Source: Amycolatopsis balhimycina FH 1894
Lineage (GTDB): Bacteria > Actinomycetota > Actinomycetes > Mycobacteriales > Pseudonocardiaceae
Assembly: GCF_000384295.1 (NCBI RefSeq)
Contig: NZ_KB913037.1
Span: 1,655,975-1,719,974, forward strand
Reading direction: 5' to 3'
DNA length: 64,000 bases
Positions 32,300 to 44,841 of this stretch are shown in pieces. Numbering within the stretch: position 1 is the stretch's first letter; each line of letters opens with the position of its first letter. The position numbers were made by a program, and so were the translations under genes. Below the pieces are notes generated by a model, which saw only the letters and a program-made list of their open reading frames with translations, searched no databases and was not told the origin of the DNA.

Positions 32300-34353
32300 C
32301 CGCCGAGCTCGCCGCCGCGCTGTTCGCGCCGCGCAGTGTGGCGCTGGTCGGCGCTTCGGCGGATCCCGCGAAGGCGTCGTCGCGGCCGCTGCGGTTCCTG
32401 CGGCGCAGCGGGTTCGCCGGCGCCGTCTACCCGGTCAACACCCGGGTCACCGAGATCGACGGCGAGCCGGCCTTCCCCTCGCTCGACGCCCTGCCCGAGG
32501 TGCCCGAGCACGCGTTCCTGATGACCCCGGCGGCGGCCACCGTCGACGCCGTCCGGCAGTGCGGCCGGCTGGGCGTGCCCGTGGTGACCGTCCTGTCCGG
32601 CGGCTTCGCCGAAGCCGGACCCGAGGGCGCCGCCCGGCAGCGGGAGCTCGTGGCCGTCGCCCGGGAGTCCGGCACCCGCGTCGTCGGACCGAGCAGCCTC
32701 GGCCTGGTCAACACCCGCACCGGCCTGACGCTCACCGCCAATGCGGCGTTCGCCGATCCGGACCTGAAGCAGGGCGGCATCTTCGTCGCCTCGCACTCCG
32801 GCAGCCTCATCGGCGCCTTGCTGTCCCGTGGCGCCGCGTGTTCCCACCTGGTGTCGGTCGGCGGCGAGGCCGACCTCGGAATCGGCGAGATCTGCGGCAC
32901 GGCCGTGGCCGACCCGGACGTCACCGGGTTCCTGCTGTTCCTGGAAAACCTCCGCCACGCCGACGGCCTGCGCACCTTCGCCCGGGCGGCCGCGGCCCAC
33001 GGAAAGCCGGTGCTGGCCTACAAACTGGGCCGCTCCCGCGCCGCGGCCGAGCTGGCCGTGTCCCACACCGGCTCCCTCGCGGGCGAGGACGACGTCGCCG
33101 CGGCCTTCCTCGCCGACTGCGGCATCGCCCGCGCCCACACCCTCGACGGCCTGCTCGAAGGACTGCCGCTGCTCGCACGGACACCGGTGTCGGGCGGCGC
33201 TCGCGTCGGCGTGGTGACGACCACCGGCGGGGGCGCCGCGATGGTCGTCGACCAGCTGGGCGTGCTGGGCATCGACGTCGCCGGGCCCACGCCGGCCACG
33301 CTGGCCCGGCTCGCCGACGCCGGAGCGCCCGCCGCGCCGGGGGTGATCGTCGACCTCACGCTGGCGGGCACCCGGTACGCAGTGATGTCCGCCGCCTTGG
33401 ATGTGCTGCTGTCCTGCGGTGAGTTCGACCTCGTCGTCGCCGTGGTCGGGTCCTCGGCCCGGTTCGAGCCCGAGGTCGCGGTGCGCCCGATCGTCGACCG
33501 CGCCGACCGTCCCGGCCTGGCCGCGTTCCTGGTGCCCCACGCACCGGAGGCCCTCGCGATGCTCGCCGCGGCCGGTGTCCCTGCCTTCCGAACGCCCGAA
33601 TCCTGCGCCGACGCGACCGCCGCGGCGCTCGCCCGCCAGGCCCCCCGCAGCGTGTCACCGCCCGCGCCCCGCGGGACCGGGCCGGTCCGACCGCTCGACG
33701 AGGCCGAGTCGTACGCCGTGCTGGCCGAAGTGGGAATCGAGGCCGCACCCCATCGGGTGCTCCCGGTGGACAGCCCGGACGCGGACGGCCTGCGGTTCCC
33801 GGTCGCGGTCAAGGCGTTGTCCGCCGCGCTCGGGCACAAGAGCGACGTCGGTGGCGTGGTGCTGGCGGTGGACACTGCCGCAGGGGTCCGCGAGGCGTCG
33901 GCACGGATTCGCGCCGACGTCGCCGCGCGAGCCGGGGTCGAGATTTCCGCGGTGCTGGTGCAGTCGATGGAGGCAGGCCTCGGCGAGGTGCTCGTGGGCT
34001 ACCGCGTCGACCCGGATGTCGGGCCGCTCGTGCTGGTTGCCGCGGGCGGGGTGCTCACCGAGATCTACGCCGACCGCAGCCTGCGTCCGGCCCCGGTGGA
34101 CCTCGACACCGCGCATCGCCTGCTCGGCGAGGTGAAGGGCATCGCGGCACTGCGGGGCCATCGTGGCGCCCCACGCGGTGACCTCGGCGCGCTGGCCCGG
34201 CTGGTCATGGCGGTGTCGGAACTGGCCATGCGCGGCGACGTCGTCGAAGCCGAGATCAACCCCGTGCTCGTCCGCCCGGACGGCGAAGGCGTCGTCGCGC
34301 TCGACGCCGTGGTCCGGTTGCGCGACGGGTCGACGAACGGAGACGCAGCGTGA
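32296..34353 (+). CDS. ADP-forming acyl-CoA synthetase (acetate-CoA ligase type)
   Basis: Single-chain NDP-forming acyl-CoA synthetase (685 aa): CoA-binding/ligase domains (about 1-450) followed by an ATP-grasp domain (about 470-685, with AVKALSAALGHKSDVGGV). The phosphorylated His is His257 in VSHTGSLAGEDD. It makes or consumes acyl-CoA reversibly with ATP/ADP and phosphate, unlike AMP-forming ligases. In the operon it could activate the acid made by the ALDH that follows, or conserve energy as ATP from an acyl-CoA. The GTG start overlaps the ACAD stop. Confidence 0.9.
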   Translation: MTAELAAALFAPRSVALVGASADPAKASSRPLRFLRRSGFAGAVYPVNTRVTEIDGEPAFPSLDALPEVPEHAFLMTPAAATVDAVRQCGRLGVPVVTVLSGGFAEAGPEGAARQRELVAVARESGTRVVGPSSLGLVNTRTGLTLTANAAFADPDLKQGGIFVASHSGSLIGALLSRGAACSHLVSVGGEADLGIGEICGTAVADPDVTGFLLFLENLRHADGLRTFARAAAAHGKPVLAYKLGRSRAAAELAVSHTGSLAGEDDVAAAFLADCGIARAHTLDGLLEGLPLLARTPVSGGARVGVVTTTGGGAAMVVDQLGVLGIDVAGPTPATLARLADAGAPAAPGVIVDLTLAGTRYAVMSAALDVLLSCGEFDLVVAVVGSSARFEPEVAVRPIVDRADRPGLAAFLVPHAPEALAMLAAAGVPAFRTPESCADATAAALARQAPRSVSPPAPRGTGPVRPLDEAESYAVLAEVGIEAAPHRVLPVDSPDADGLRFPVAVKALSAALGHKSDVGGVVLAVDTAAGVREASARIRADVAARAGVEISAVLVQSMEAGLGEVLVGYRVDPDVGPLVLVAAGGVLTEIYADRSLRPAPVDLDTAHRLLGEVKGIAALRGHRGAPRGDLGALARLVMAVSELAMRGDVVEAEINPVLVRPDGEGVVALDAVVRLRDGSTNGDAA

Positions 34354-35783
34354 TCCCCCACCCCGAACCCCGGATGCTCATCGACGGCCGCTGGACCCGG
34401 GGATCCGGGACGGAAACCCGCCCGGTCGAGAACCCGGCAACCGGCGAAACCCTCGCCGACCTACCGGTCGCCACCGCCGCGGACCTCGACGAGGCCCTGG
34501 ACGCCGCGCGCCGGGCGTTCCCCGGCTGGCGCCGGACCTCCCCGCTCGAGCGGAGCCGGGTGCTGCGCGACGGCGCCCGGCTGATCCGCGACCGGGCCGG
34601 CGACCTGGCCATGGTCATCACCCTCGAGCTGGGCAAGCCCCTGGCCGAGTCGCGCGCGGAGGTCCTGCTGGCCGCCGAGCACCTCGAATGGGCGGCCGAA
34701 GAGGCCCGCCGCTCGTACGGCCTGGTCATCCCGGCGCGTGATCCGGACACCGTGCAGCACACCGTGCTCGAACCGGTCGGCGTGGTCGCGGCGTTCGCGC
34801 CGTGGAACGCGCCGGCGGTGACGCCGTCGCGCAAGATCGGCGGCGCGCTGGCCGCTGGGTGCTCGATGATCCTCAAACCGGCCGAGGAAACCCCGACGGC
34901 GGCGCTGATGATGGCCGCGGCGCTGGCGGAAGCCGGGCTCCCCGGCGGCGTGCTCAACGTGGTGTTCGGCGACCCGCCGATGATCGGGCGCCACCTGGTG
35001 ACCTCGCCGACCGTGCAGGCGGTCACCTTCACCGGCTCCACCGCGGTCGGCGCCGAACTGCGGACGCTGGGCGCCCCATCGATGACCCGGATGACCATGG
35101 AGCTCGGCGGGCATGCGCCGGTCCTGGTGCTCGCCGACGCCGACGTCGAGTCGGTCGCGCGGTCGGCCGTGCCGGCGTGCTACCGCAACTCCGGCCAGGT
35201 GTGTACCTCCCCCACCCGGTTCCTCGTCCACGCCGCCGTGTACGACCGGTTCCTGTCCGCGTTCGTCGACGCGGTCCGCGGCCGCAAGGTCGGCGACGGC
35301 CGGGCCGACGGTGTCCAGATGGGACCGGTCGCGACCGAACGGCGGCTGCGGGCGCTGACCGAAATGACGGCCGACGCGCGCGCTCGCGGCGCCGTCGTGG
35401 AGACCGGCGGCGAGCGGATCGGCGACACCGGGTGGTTCTTCGCCCCGGCCGTGCTGACGTCGGTGCCGCCGCATTCCCTCGCCGGCACGGTCGAGCCGTT
35501 CGGCCCGCTGAAGACCGTGACCCCGTTCGACGACCTGGACGAGGCACTGGCGGAAGCGAACCGGCTGCCGTACGGCTTGGCGTCGTACGCGTGGACTGCC
35601 GACTCACGCGCGGCGGCGCACATCACGCGTGAGCTGGAAGCCGGGTCAGTGGCGGTCAACAGCTGGCGGCCCTCTCTGCCGGAAACCCCGTTCGGTGGCT
35701 TCCACCTCAGCGGCGTCGGCACCGAGGGCGGGGCGGAGGGCCTGCGCGGCTTCCAGCGGCTCAAGTACGTGAGCCGGAGCTGA
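34350..35783 (+). CDS. NAD(P)-dependent aldehyde dehydrogenase
   Basis: ALDH (477 aa) with the general-base Glu in TMELGGHAPVL, the nucleophilic Cys in NSGQVCTSPTR, FTGSTAVG cofactor motif and APWNAPAV. It is near the succinate-semialdehyde dehydrogenase branch. It oxidises an aldehyde to acid, possibly the aldehyde released by retro-aldol cleavage elsewhere in the cluster. The GTG start overlaps the upstream stop (GTGA). The gene ends directly against the stop of the convergent HNH gene, with no terminator visible. Confidence 0.9.
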   Translation: MIPHPEPRMLIDGRWTRGSGTETRPVENPATGETLADLPVATAADLDEALDAARRAFPGWRRTSPLERSRVLRDGARLIRDRAGDLAMVITLELGKPLAESRAEVLLAAEHLEWAAEEARRSYGLVIPARDPDTVQHTVLEPVGVVAAFAPWNAPAVTPSRKIGGALAAGCSMILKPAEETPTAALMMAAALAEAGLPGGVLNVVFGDPPMIGRHLVTSPTVQAVTFTGSTAVGAELRTLGAPSMTRMTMELGGHAPVLVLADADVESVARSAVPACYRNSGQVCTSPTRFLVHAAVYDRFLSAFVDAVRGRKVGDGRADGVQMGPVATERRLRALTEMTADARARGAVVETGGERIGDTGWFFAPAVLTSVPPHSLAGTVEPFGPLKTVTPFDDLDEALAEANRLPYGLASYAWTADSRAAAHITRELEAGSVAVNSWRPSLPETPFGGFHLSGVGTEGGAEGLRGFQRLKYVSRS

Positions 35784-37010
35784 TCATGCCGCAGCCTGGA
35801 AGCGTGGCGGGTCGTGGGCTTTGTTGCGTAAGGGTCTTCGCTGCGGATCCAGCCAGGCGGGCGGAATCCAGTAGACCACTCCGCGGTCGAGCCGGATGTC
35901 CCAGCCGCCGTGGTGGATCAGGTGGTGGCACCGTTCGCAGACGAGCGCGAGATCGTTGAGGTTCGTCTTGCCGCCCTGCGTCGCCCAGAAAATGATGTGG
36001 TGTGGCGTTGTCCACTTCGGACCGCGGTCGCAGCCGGGCCGGGTGCATCCCTTGTCCCGGATCGCCAACGCCCGTCGCTGCGCCGAAGTCGCGGTGCGTG
36101 CGGCACGGCCGAGGTCGAGGACTTGACCTTCGCCACCCAGCACCGCCGGGTAGATCTTGGCGTCGCACAGCAGCCGCCGCAGCTGTGACGTGGTCATCGT
36201 GTCGCCGTTGTCCAGCGGCACCGACCCTGCCTCGCGCCGCAGATCTTCCAGCTGGACCGTCACGGTCGCGACGGCGCGTTCGCCGGCCCGCAACGGCAGG
36301 TCCTCGGCTCGTGCGGCCAGTTCGAAGATCGCCGCGACGGCGTCGCCCTGGCGTTCGGCGGTGGTGCGGGCGTCCGGTTCGCCGTGCTCGTCCTTCGGCT
36401 CCGGTTTCGCCAGTGGCACGAAGAGATCCTCGGCGAGGCGCCCGGTTTCGGAGTCGAACTCGCCGGAGAACCGCAGGCGCCCGTCACGCGTCCAGTGGTA
36501 ACGGAACTCCCGCTTCGGCCGCGCCAGCTCCTCCTCGCGGTCCTTCGGTTCCTTGCGCTCCAGATCCCAGTAGGCAAGCAGGCGTTGTCCGGCTTTGCGC
36601 ACGGTCGACGGAATCGCTTGCCGGGCCAGGGCTACCAGGGTCGCCTCGTCCTCGGCAAGCTGCGGCGTCTCGAGCGTGCCCGGGGCCTGAGCCAGTACCG
36701 CGACGATCTCCGCGGCATGTTCGGCGGCGATCTCTCCCGCGGCGAGCGCTGCCCGCACCAGTGGAAGACCGGAAGTGGCGATCGCCACCCGGGCACGGGC
36801 CTCCTGCCATGACACCCGCAGGTTCCCCACCAGGAACGCCGCGGTGTCCCGGCAGCCGTTCGACGGACCGAGGCCGCGCCGGTCGGCCTCGGCCACCAGC
36901 TCCAGGTTCCGTGCATACGCGATCCGCAGGCGTTTCTCGGTGGCACAAAGCATCGAGGCGAGCTCTCCGTCGGAGAGCTGCCACGCTGCGGTCTGCTCGG
37001 TCTCGGCCAT
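35784..37010 (-). CDS. DUF222 (13E12-type) HNH endonuclease
   Basis: DUF222 plus HNH nuclease protein (408 aa) of the 13E12-repeat group common in actinobacteria. The DUF222 helical region covers about residues 1-300. The HNH domain at about 330-385 has CTRPGCDRGPKWTTPHHIIFW, then NLNDLALVCERCHHLIHHGGW, with two Cys pairs and the HH catalytic motif. It is not part of the catabolic pathway. A LexA-type box lies 14-29 bases before the ATG, and 13E12 genes of M. tuberculosis are known members of the LexA regulon. The ribosome site GGAGG is only one base from the ATG, which is unusually close. Confidence 0.88.
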   Translation of the reverse strand: MAETEQTAAWQLSDGELASMLCATEKRLRIAYARNLELVAEADRRGLGPSNGCRDTAAFLVGNLRVSWQEARARVAIATSGLPLVRAALAAGEIAAEHAAEIVAVLAQAPGTLETPQLAEDEATLVALARQAIPSTVRKAGQRLLAYWDLERKEPKDREEELARPKREFRYHWTRDGRLRFSGEFDSETGRLAEDLFVPLAKPEPKDEHGEPDARTTAERQGDAVAAIFELAARAEDLPLRAGERAVATVTVQLEDLRREAGSVPLDNGDTMTTSQLRRLLCDAKIYPAVLGGEGQVLDLGRAARTATSAQRRALAIRDKGCTRPGCDRGPKWTTPHHIIFWATQGGKTNLNDLALVCERCHHLIHHGGWDIRLDRGVVYWIPPAWLDPQRRPLRNKAHDPPRFQAAA

Positions 37011-37023
37011 ACCTCCAAGCTAC

Positions 37024-37039
37024 GCGAACGCGTGTTCGA
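37024..37039. promoter_or_regulatory. LexA-type SOS box
   Basis: GCGAACGCGTGTTCGA matches the actinobacterial LexA consensus TCGAAC-N4-GTTCGA at 11 of 12 defined positions, with a perfect GAAC-N4-GTTC core. It lies directly in front of the DUF222-HNH gene and probably makes it DNA-damage inducible. Confidence 0.7.
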
Positions 37040-37094
37040 CCACCATCACACGATCAGGTAGATCACGACCGTCTGTCCACATTAGACGTCCGAC

Positions 37095-37951
37095 CTACAG
37101 CCCTGCCCACTCCTGGTACACCTTGAGCACGGCGACGACATCCTCGTTCCCGAGGCCTTTGGCGCGGGCCATCTCGAAGATCTGGTGCACGATGCTCGCC
37201 GCCGGCATCACGTAGTCACTGTCGTGGGCCAGTTCCAGCCCGAGCCGGATGTCCTTCTCCCCCAGCGCCACGGCGAACCGGGCGTGGTAGTCGTCGGCCA
37301 GCGCGTACGGCCAGCGCTTGAGGAAGTGGAACGAGCGACCCCCCGAGCGGCTCAGCACGTCGAACAGCTCGTGCCGGTCCAAACCGAGGCGCACGCCGAG
37401 GGTGAACGCCTCCGCGGCGACCACGATGCTGCCCATGGCCATCAGGTTGTTGAGCAGCTTCACCGTCTTGCCGTGGCCGACCGCGCCGACGTGCTCGATC
37501 GAGCCGAGGGCCTCCAGCACCGGCCGGGCACGCTCCAAGGCGTCGTCGGAGGCCCCGACGAGCTGGACGAGCTTGCCGGAGAGGGCTTCGCCCGGGCCGC
37601 CGCTGACCGGGCAGTCGACGACCGCGACCTCGTGCGGCCGGGCCGCGTCGGCGACCGCCTTGACCGTGTCGGGCAGGGTCGTGCTCAGCTCGACCAGGAC
37701 GCGGCCCGCCCAGCTTTTCAGGACGCCGCTGCCGATCACGGCGTCGCGGACGATCCGGTCGTTGGGCAGGCTGGTGACGATCACGTCCGCCGCTCCGGCG
37801 CCGGCCGGGTCGCACGCCGTGGCCCCCAGCTCGACGAGCCGGGCGACGGCCGCCGGATCGATGTCGTGGACGAGCGTGGGAAAGCCGCAGGAAAGCAGCC
37901 GTTCCGCCACCGCCCCGCCCATGGTGCCCAGGCCGATCACCGCGGTACTGA

Positions 37952-37955
<4 letters not shown>
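37095..37955 (-). CDS. 3-hydroxyisobutyrate dehydrogenase-family oxidoreductase
   Basis: Beta-hydroxyacid dehydrogenase family (286 aa): Rossmann loop VIGLGTMGGAVA at residues 6-17, substrate motif DCPVSGGPGEA near 114-124 and the catalytic Lys166 in GHGKTVKLLNN. It probably oxidises a 3-hydroxyacid (3-hydroxyisobutyrate-like) to a semialdehyde with NAD(P). Its ATG overlaps the stop of the MBL gene. It ends the flavoprotein-MBL-dehydrogenase operon. Confidence 0.88.
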
Positions 37956-40999
<3,044 letters not shown>

Positions 41000-41000
<1 letters not shown>

Positions 41001-42148
41001 TGCCCGGACCGCTCGACGGGATCCGGGTGCTGGAGCTCGCCGGGCTCGGCCCGGCGCCCTACACCGCCATGATGCTGGCCGACATGGGCGCGGACGTCCT
41101 GCGCGTCGACCGCCCGGTGTCCACCCTCAAGGGCGACCCGGCCAAGGCCGTGCTCAACCGCGGACGGCGGTCCGTGGTCGTCGACCTCAAGGCACCCGGG
41201 GGCGCGGAAACGGTCCTGCGGCTGGCCGAACGCGCGGACGTGCTCGTCGAGGGCTTCCGGCCCGGCGTCATGGAACGGCTGGGCCTCGGCCCCGACGTGT
41301 GCCTGCACCGCAACCCGCGCCTGGTCTACGGCCGGATGACCGGCTGGGGTCAGCACGGCCCGCTGGCCCCGGCCGCCGGTCACGACCTCAACTACCTCGC
41401 CCTGTCAGGGGCCCTGCGGCTGTTCGCGCGGCGCGGGCAACCTCCGGCGACCCCGCCCGGGCTGGTCGCCGACTTCGGCGGTGGCGGGATGATGCTGGCC
41501 TTCGGCGTCGTCTGCGCGCTGCTCGAAACGTCCCGTTCGGGCCTCGGCCAGGTGATCGACGCGGCGATGATCGACGGGGTGGCCTCGCTCACCGCGATGC
41601 TGCACGGCTTCCTCGCCCAGGACCGCTGGGTGGACGAGGTCGGGGTCAACTTCTCCGACGGCGGCTCCCCGCACTACGACGTCCACGAAACCGCGGACGG
41701 CCGGTTTGTCGCGGTCGCCGCCGCGGAGCCGCAGTTCTACACCGAGTTCCTGGAACTGCTGGGTCTCGATCCGCGAGCGGTCCCCGATCGCGACGACCCG
41801 GCCCAGCGGGAAGCGCTGCGCGAGATCATCGCCGACGTCCTGCGTTCACGGACCCGGGACGAGTGGGAGAAGGTGTTCGACGGCACCGACGCCTGTGTCA
41901 CGCCGGTGCTGAGCCTGACCGAGGCACCAGCCCACCCGCACAACCGGGCCCGGGAGGTGTTCACGACGGCGTTCGACGTGGTGCAGCCGGCCCCGGCGCC
42001 ACGCCTGGAGCGCACGCCGGGCGCGATCGCGGGCCCGCCGCCGCGCCCGGGCGAGGGTTCGGTGTCCGCCCTGCGCGACTGGGGGCTGGCCGACGACGAG
42101 ATCGCGAAACTCCGGGACGAAGGCGTGATCGGCGCCGAACCGGCTTGA
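41000..42148 (+). CDS. Alpha-methylacyl-CoA racemase (CaiB/BaiF family)
   Basis: CaiB/BaiF-family protein (382 aa) with the racemase active-site set: His128 in AGHDLNYLAL, Asp158 in VADFGGGGMM and Glu243 in AAAEPQFY, at positions like those of M. tuberculosis MCR. It interconverts 2R- and 2S-methylacyl-CoA so that ACADs, which use the S form, can continue. This indicates a methyl-branched substrate. It is cotranscribed with a thiolase and followed by a hairpin terminator. Confidence 0.9.
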
Positions 42149-42150
42149 AC

Positions 42151-42193
42151 TCCCGGTGTCCTGCCCGTCGAGCGACTGGGCAGGACACCGGGA
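42151..42193. terminator. Hairpin terminator between convergent genes
   Basis: Perfect 16-base arms (TCCCGGTGTCCTGCCC and its complement) with an 11-base loop, just after the racemase stop and before the stop of the convergent ALDH. It is a likely bidirectional terminator. Confidence 0.75.
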
Positions 42194-42204
42194 AGCATTT
42201 CCGG

Positions 42205-43683
42205 TCAGGCCGGGGTCGCGATGGTTTTGGCCTGGAGGTACTCGCGGAAGCCGTCCTCACCGTGCTCGCGGCCGACGCCGCTGATGCCGTAGCCCCCGAA
42301 CGGCGTGTCCGGCGAGAGGTAGAACGACGGGCCGATATTGACGGTGCCCGCCTTCATGCGGTTCGCCAGCCGCAAGGCCCGCTCGGGGTCCCGGGTCTGG
42401 ATGTAGGAGGAGAGCCCGTACCGGGAGTTGTTGGCGACCCGCACCGCTTCGTCGTCATCTCCGTCGTAGCGCACCACGGTCAGCACGGGACCGAAGACCT
42501 CGGTCTGCGCGAGCTCGGCGTTCTCGTCGACGTCGGCGACCAGGGTCGGCTCGTACCAGAAACCCCGGCCACCGGTCGGCGAGTCGCCGCGGCGGCCGCC
42601 GGCGAGCACCCGCGCGCCCGCGTCGCGTGCCCGGTCCACCAGTCCCGTCATCCGCGCGAGTTGAGCCGCGTTGATGATCGGGCCGACGAAATTGACCGGG
42701 TCCGTCGGGTCGCCCCACGGCAGCCCCTTGATGGCGGCGGTCAGCGCGTCGAGCACCTCGTCGTACCGCGAGGCGTGGACGACCAGCCGGGTCGCGAGCG
42801 CGCAGCCCTGCCCGCTGTTGGACATGCACATGCCGATGGTCATCGGGAGGGCGACGGCCAGGTCGGCGTCGTCGAGGATGATGTTGGCGGACTTGCCGCC
42901 GAGCTCCAGGCAGACCTTGCGGATGCCGGCGGCGCCGCGCTCGTAGATCCGCTGCCCCACCGCCGGCGAGCCGGTGAAGTGGTACATGTCCACCCGCGGA
43001 TCACCGGTCAGCGCCTCACCCGCCACCGCCTTGTCGCGCGAGCTGAGCACGTTCAGCACGCCGGGCGGCAGGTCCGTCTGCTCGTGCGCGATCCTGGCGA
43101 TGAAGGCGCCGGTCAGCGGCGTGTCCGGAGCCGTCTTGAGCACGACGGTGTTGCCGGTGGCCAGCGCGTGCTGGATCTTCCAGATGTCGGTCATGAACGG
43201 CGCGTTCCACGGCGTGATCGCGCCGACGACACCGTACGGCTCGTACCGGACCCGGCGGTTGCTCAGCGGTCCGACACCCTGGTGCGGGCCGGAGTCGCGC
43301 TCCCACGGGAACCGCTCGACCAGGTCGTTGAAGAAGGACATGTCCTCGATCATCACGTCGATGTGCGCGGCGATGTTCGAGATCGGGGTACCGGCTTCGG
43401 CGATCTGGATCGACGCGGCCGTGGCGCTTTCCTTGCGCAGCGCCTCTTGTAACTGGCGCAGGACGCGTGCGCGGAACGCGTGCTCGGTGGCCCACGAGGT
43501 CTCGTCGGCGGCACGCCGGGCGGCGGTGACCGCGGCGGCGACGTCGTCGGGCCCGCCGTCGGCGGCCATGCCGACGAGCGACTCGTCGGCCGGGTTCAGG
43601 ACTTCGAACCGCCCGCCTCCCGCCGCTTCGCGGAACTCCCCGTCGATGTACAACCGGCCCTCGGGCTCTGCGTCGAGTGTCAT
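42205..43683 (-). CDS. NAD(P)-dependent aldehyde dehydrogenase
   Basis: ALDH (492 aa): ITPWNAPFMTDIWK, FTGSPAVGQRI, Glu in CLELGGKSAN and Cys in NSGQGCALATR, EVFGPVLTVV and PFGGYGISGVGRE. It oxidises an aldehyde to the acid. The ATG overlaps the ACAD stop (ATGA). It is last in the hotdog-crotonase-ACAD-ALDH operon under site 10, so it may clear an aldehyde produced by the pathway. Confidence 0.92.
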   Translation of the reverse strand: MTLDAEPEGRLYIDGEFREAAGGGRFEVLNPADESLVGMAADGGPDDVAAAVTAARRAADETSWATEHAFRARVLRQLQEALRKESATAASIQIAEAGTPISNIAAHIDVMIEDMSFFNDLVERFPWERDSGPHQGVGPLSNRRVRYEPYGVVGAITPWNAPFMTDIWKIQHALATGNTVVLKTAPDTPLTGAFIARIAHEQTDLPPGVLNVLSSRDKAVAGEALTGDPRVDMYHFTGSPAVGQRIYERGAAGIRKVCLELGGKSANIILDDADLAVALPMTIGMCMSNSGQGCALATRLVVHASRYDEVLDALTAAIKGLPWGDPTDPVNFVGPIINAAQLARMTGLVDRARDAGARVLAGGRRGDSPTGGRGFWYEPTLVADVDENAELAQTEVFGPVLTVVRYDGDDDEAVRVANNSRYGLSSYIQTRDPERALRLANRMKAGTVNIGPSFYLSPDTPFGGYGISGVGREHGEDGFREYLQAKTIATPA

Positions 43684-44825
43684 GGGTTCCTCCGGACTTC
43701 GTTGTCGGCTTGGATTCCGATGCGCTGGGCGAGTTGTTCGCGGTGGAAGTCCGGGCCGCCGAGGAACAGGGCGCTGTTCTTCGCCCGCTTGAAGTACAGG
43801 TGGGCCGGGTGTTCCCAGGTGTAGCCGATGCCGCCGTGGATCTGGATGTTCTCCCCCGCCGTCAGCAGGTAGGCATCGGAGCAGAACGCTTTGGTGAGGC
43901 TGGCCGTCGCGGCCAGGTCGGGCGCGTCCGTCGCGGCGGCCCACAGCGCGTAGTAGACCGCCGACCGGGCCGCCTCGATCTCCACCAGCATCGTGGCGCA
44001 CTTGTGCTTGATCGCCTGGAAGGAGCCGATCGGGCGGCCGAACTGTTCCCGCACACCGGCGTAGGCCACCGCCATGTCGAGGGTTCGTTGCGCGCCGCCT
44101 AGCATCTCCGCGCTCACCGCGATGGCCGTCAGGTCCAGCATCCGGTCGACGGCGGCCCAGCCGTCGTCGAGAGTGCCGATCAGCCGGGCAGAGGTGGCGA
44201 TACAGGTCAACCGCCCCTGCTTGCGCGTCTGGTCCAGCACCGGCAGCGGCTGCCGATCCAGCCCCGCGGCTCCCGGCTCGACGGCGAAGACCCCGAGACC
44301 GGCCTCGGCCCGCGCGACCACCAGCACGAGGTCGGCGCTCAGCAGGTCCAGGACGAACGACTTGTGGCCGTCGAGCACCCAGCCTTCGCCGGTGTGCGCA
44401 GCCCGCATCCCGACGCTCTCGCTCGTCCACTTCCCGCCGTCCTCGGCGAGCGCGACGGTGCCGATCAGCCGCCCGTCGGCCAGCCCGGGCAGGTAGTCGC
44501 GCTTCGCCGCCTCGTCGCCGGTGGCCAGCAGCAGGGTCGTGGCCATCACAACGGACGCGAGGAACGGGGTGACCGCCAGCGCCCGGCCCAGCTCCTCCAG
44601 CACGACACCGAGTTCGACGAAGGTGTACCCGGCGCCGCCGTACTCCTCCGGCACCGCCAGCCCGGCGAGGCCCAGCTCGCCGCACATCTTCGTCCACATC
44701 GGACGATCATGGAGCTCGTCGGCGGCCATCAGCCGCCGCACGACCGGTTCCGGCGAGAAGTCCGCCAGGAACTCCCGCACGACCGACTGCAGCTCTCCCT
44801 GCTCCTTGTCCAGCGCGAACCGCAC
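43680..44825 (-). CDS. Acyl-CoA dehydrogenase, FadE28-like subunit type
   Basis: ACAD (381 aa) of the same type as the gene at 12368: its flavin loop is degenerate (ALAEDGGKWTSE) and the C-terminus has QIHGGIGYTWEHPAHLYFKR followed by LFLGGPDFHREQLA. Such proteins usually pair with a second ACAD subunit. None is next to it; the ACAD at 48510, in an operon with the same type of promoter site, is the most likely partner (inference). It starts at GTG after CGGAGGT. Confidence 0.87.
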   Translation of the reverse strand: MRFALDKEQGELQSVVREFLADFSPEPVVRRLMAADELHDRPMWTKMCGELGLAGLAVPEEYGGAGYTFVELGVVLEELGRALAVTPFLASVVMATTLLLATGDEAAKRDYLPGLADGRLIGTVALAEDGGKWTSESVGMRAAHTGEGWVLDGHKSFVLDLLSADLVLVVARAEAGLGVFAVEPGAAGLDRQPLPVLDQTRKQGRLTCIATSARLIGTLDDGWAAVDRMLDLTAIAVSAEMLGGAQRTLDMAVAYAGVREQFGRPIGSFQAIKHKCATMLVEIEAARSAVYYALWAAATDAPDLAATASLTKAFCSDAYLLTAGENIQIHGGIGYTWEHPAHLYFKRAKNSALFLGGPDFHREQLAQRIGIQADNEVRRNP

Positions 44826-44841
44826 GGCCGACCTCCGAGGC

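Noticed and set aside
35784..37010. Homing endonuclease or transposon
   Set aside because: No terminal repeats, target duplication or transposase found. DUF222-HNH genes of this type are usually chromosomal.
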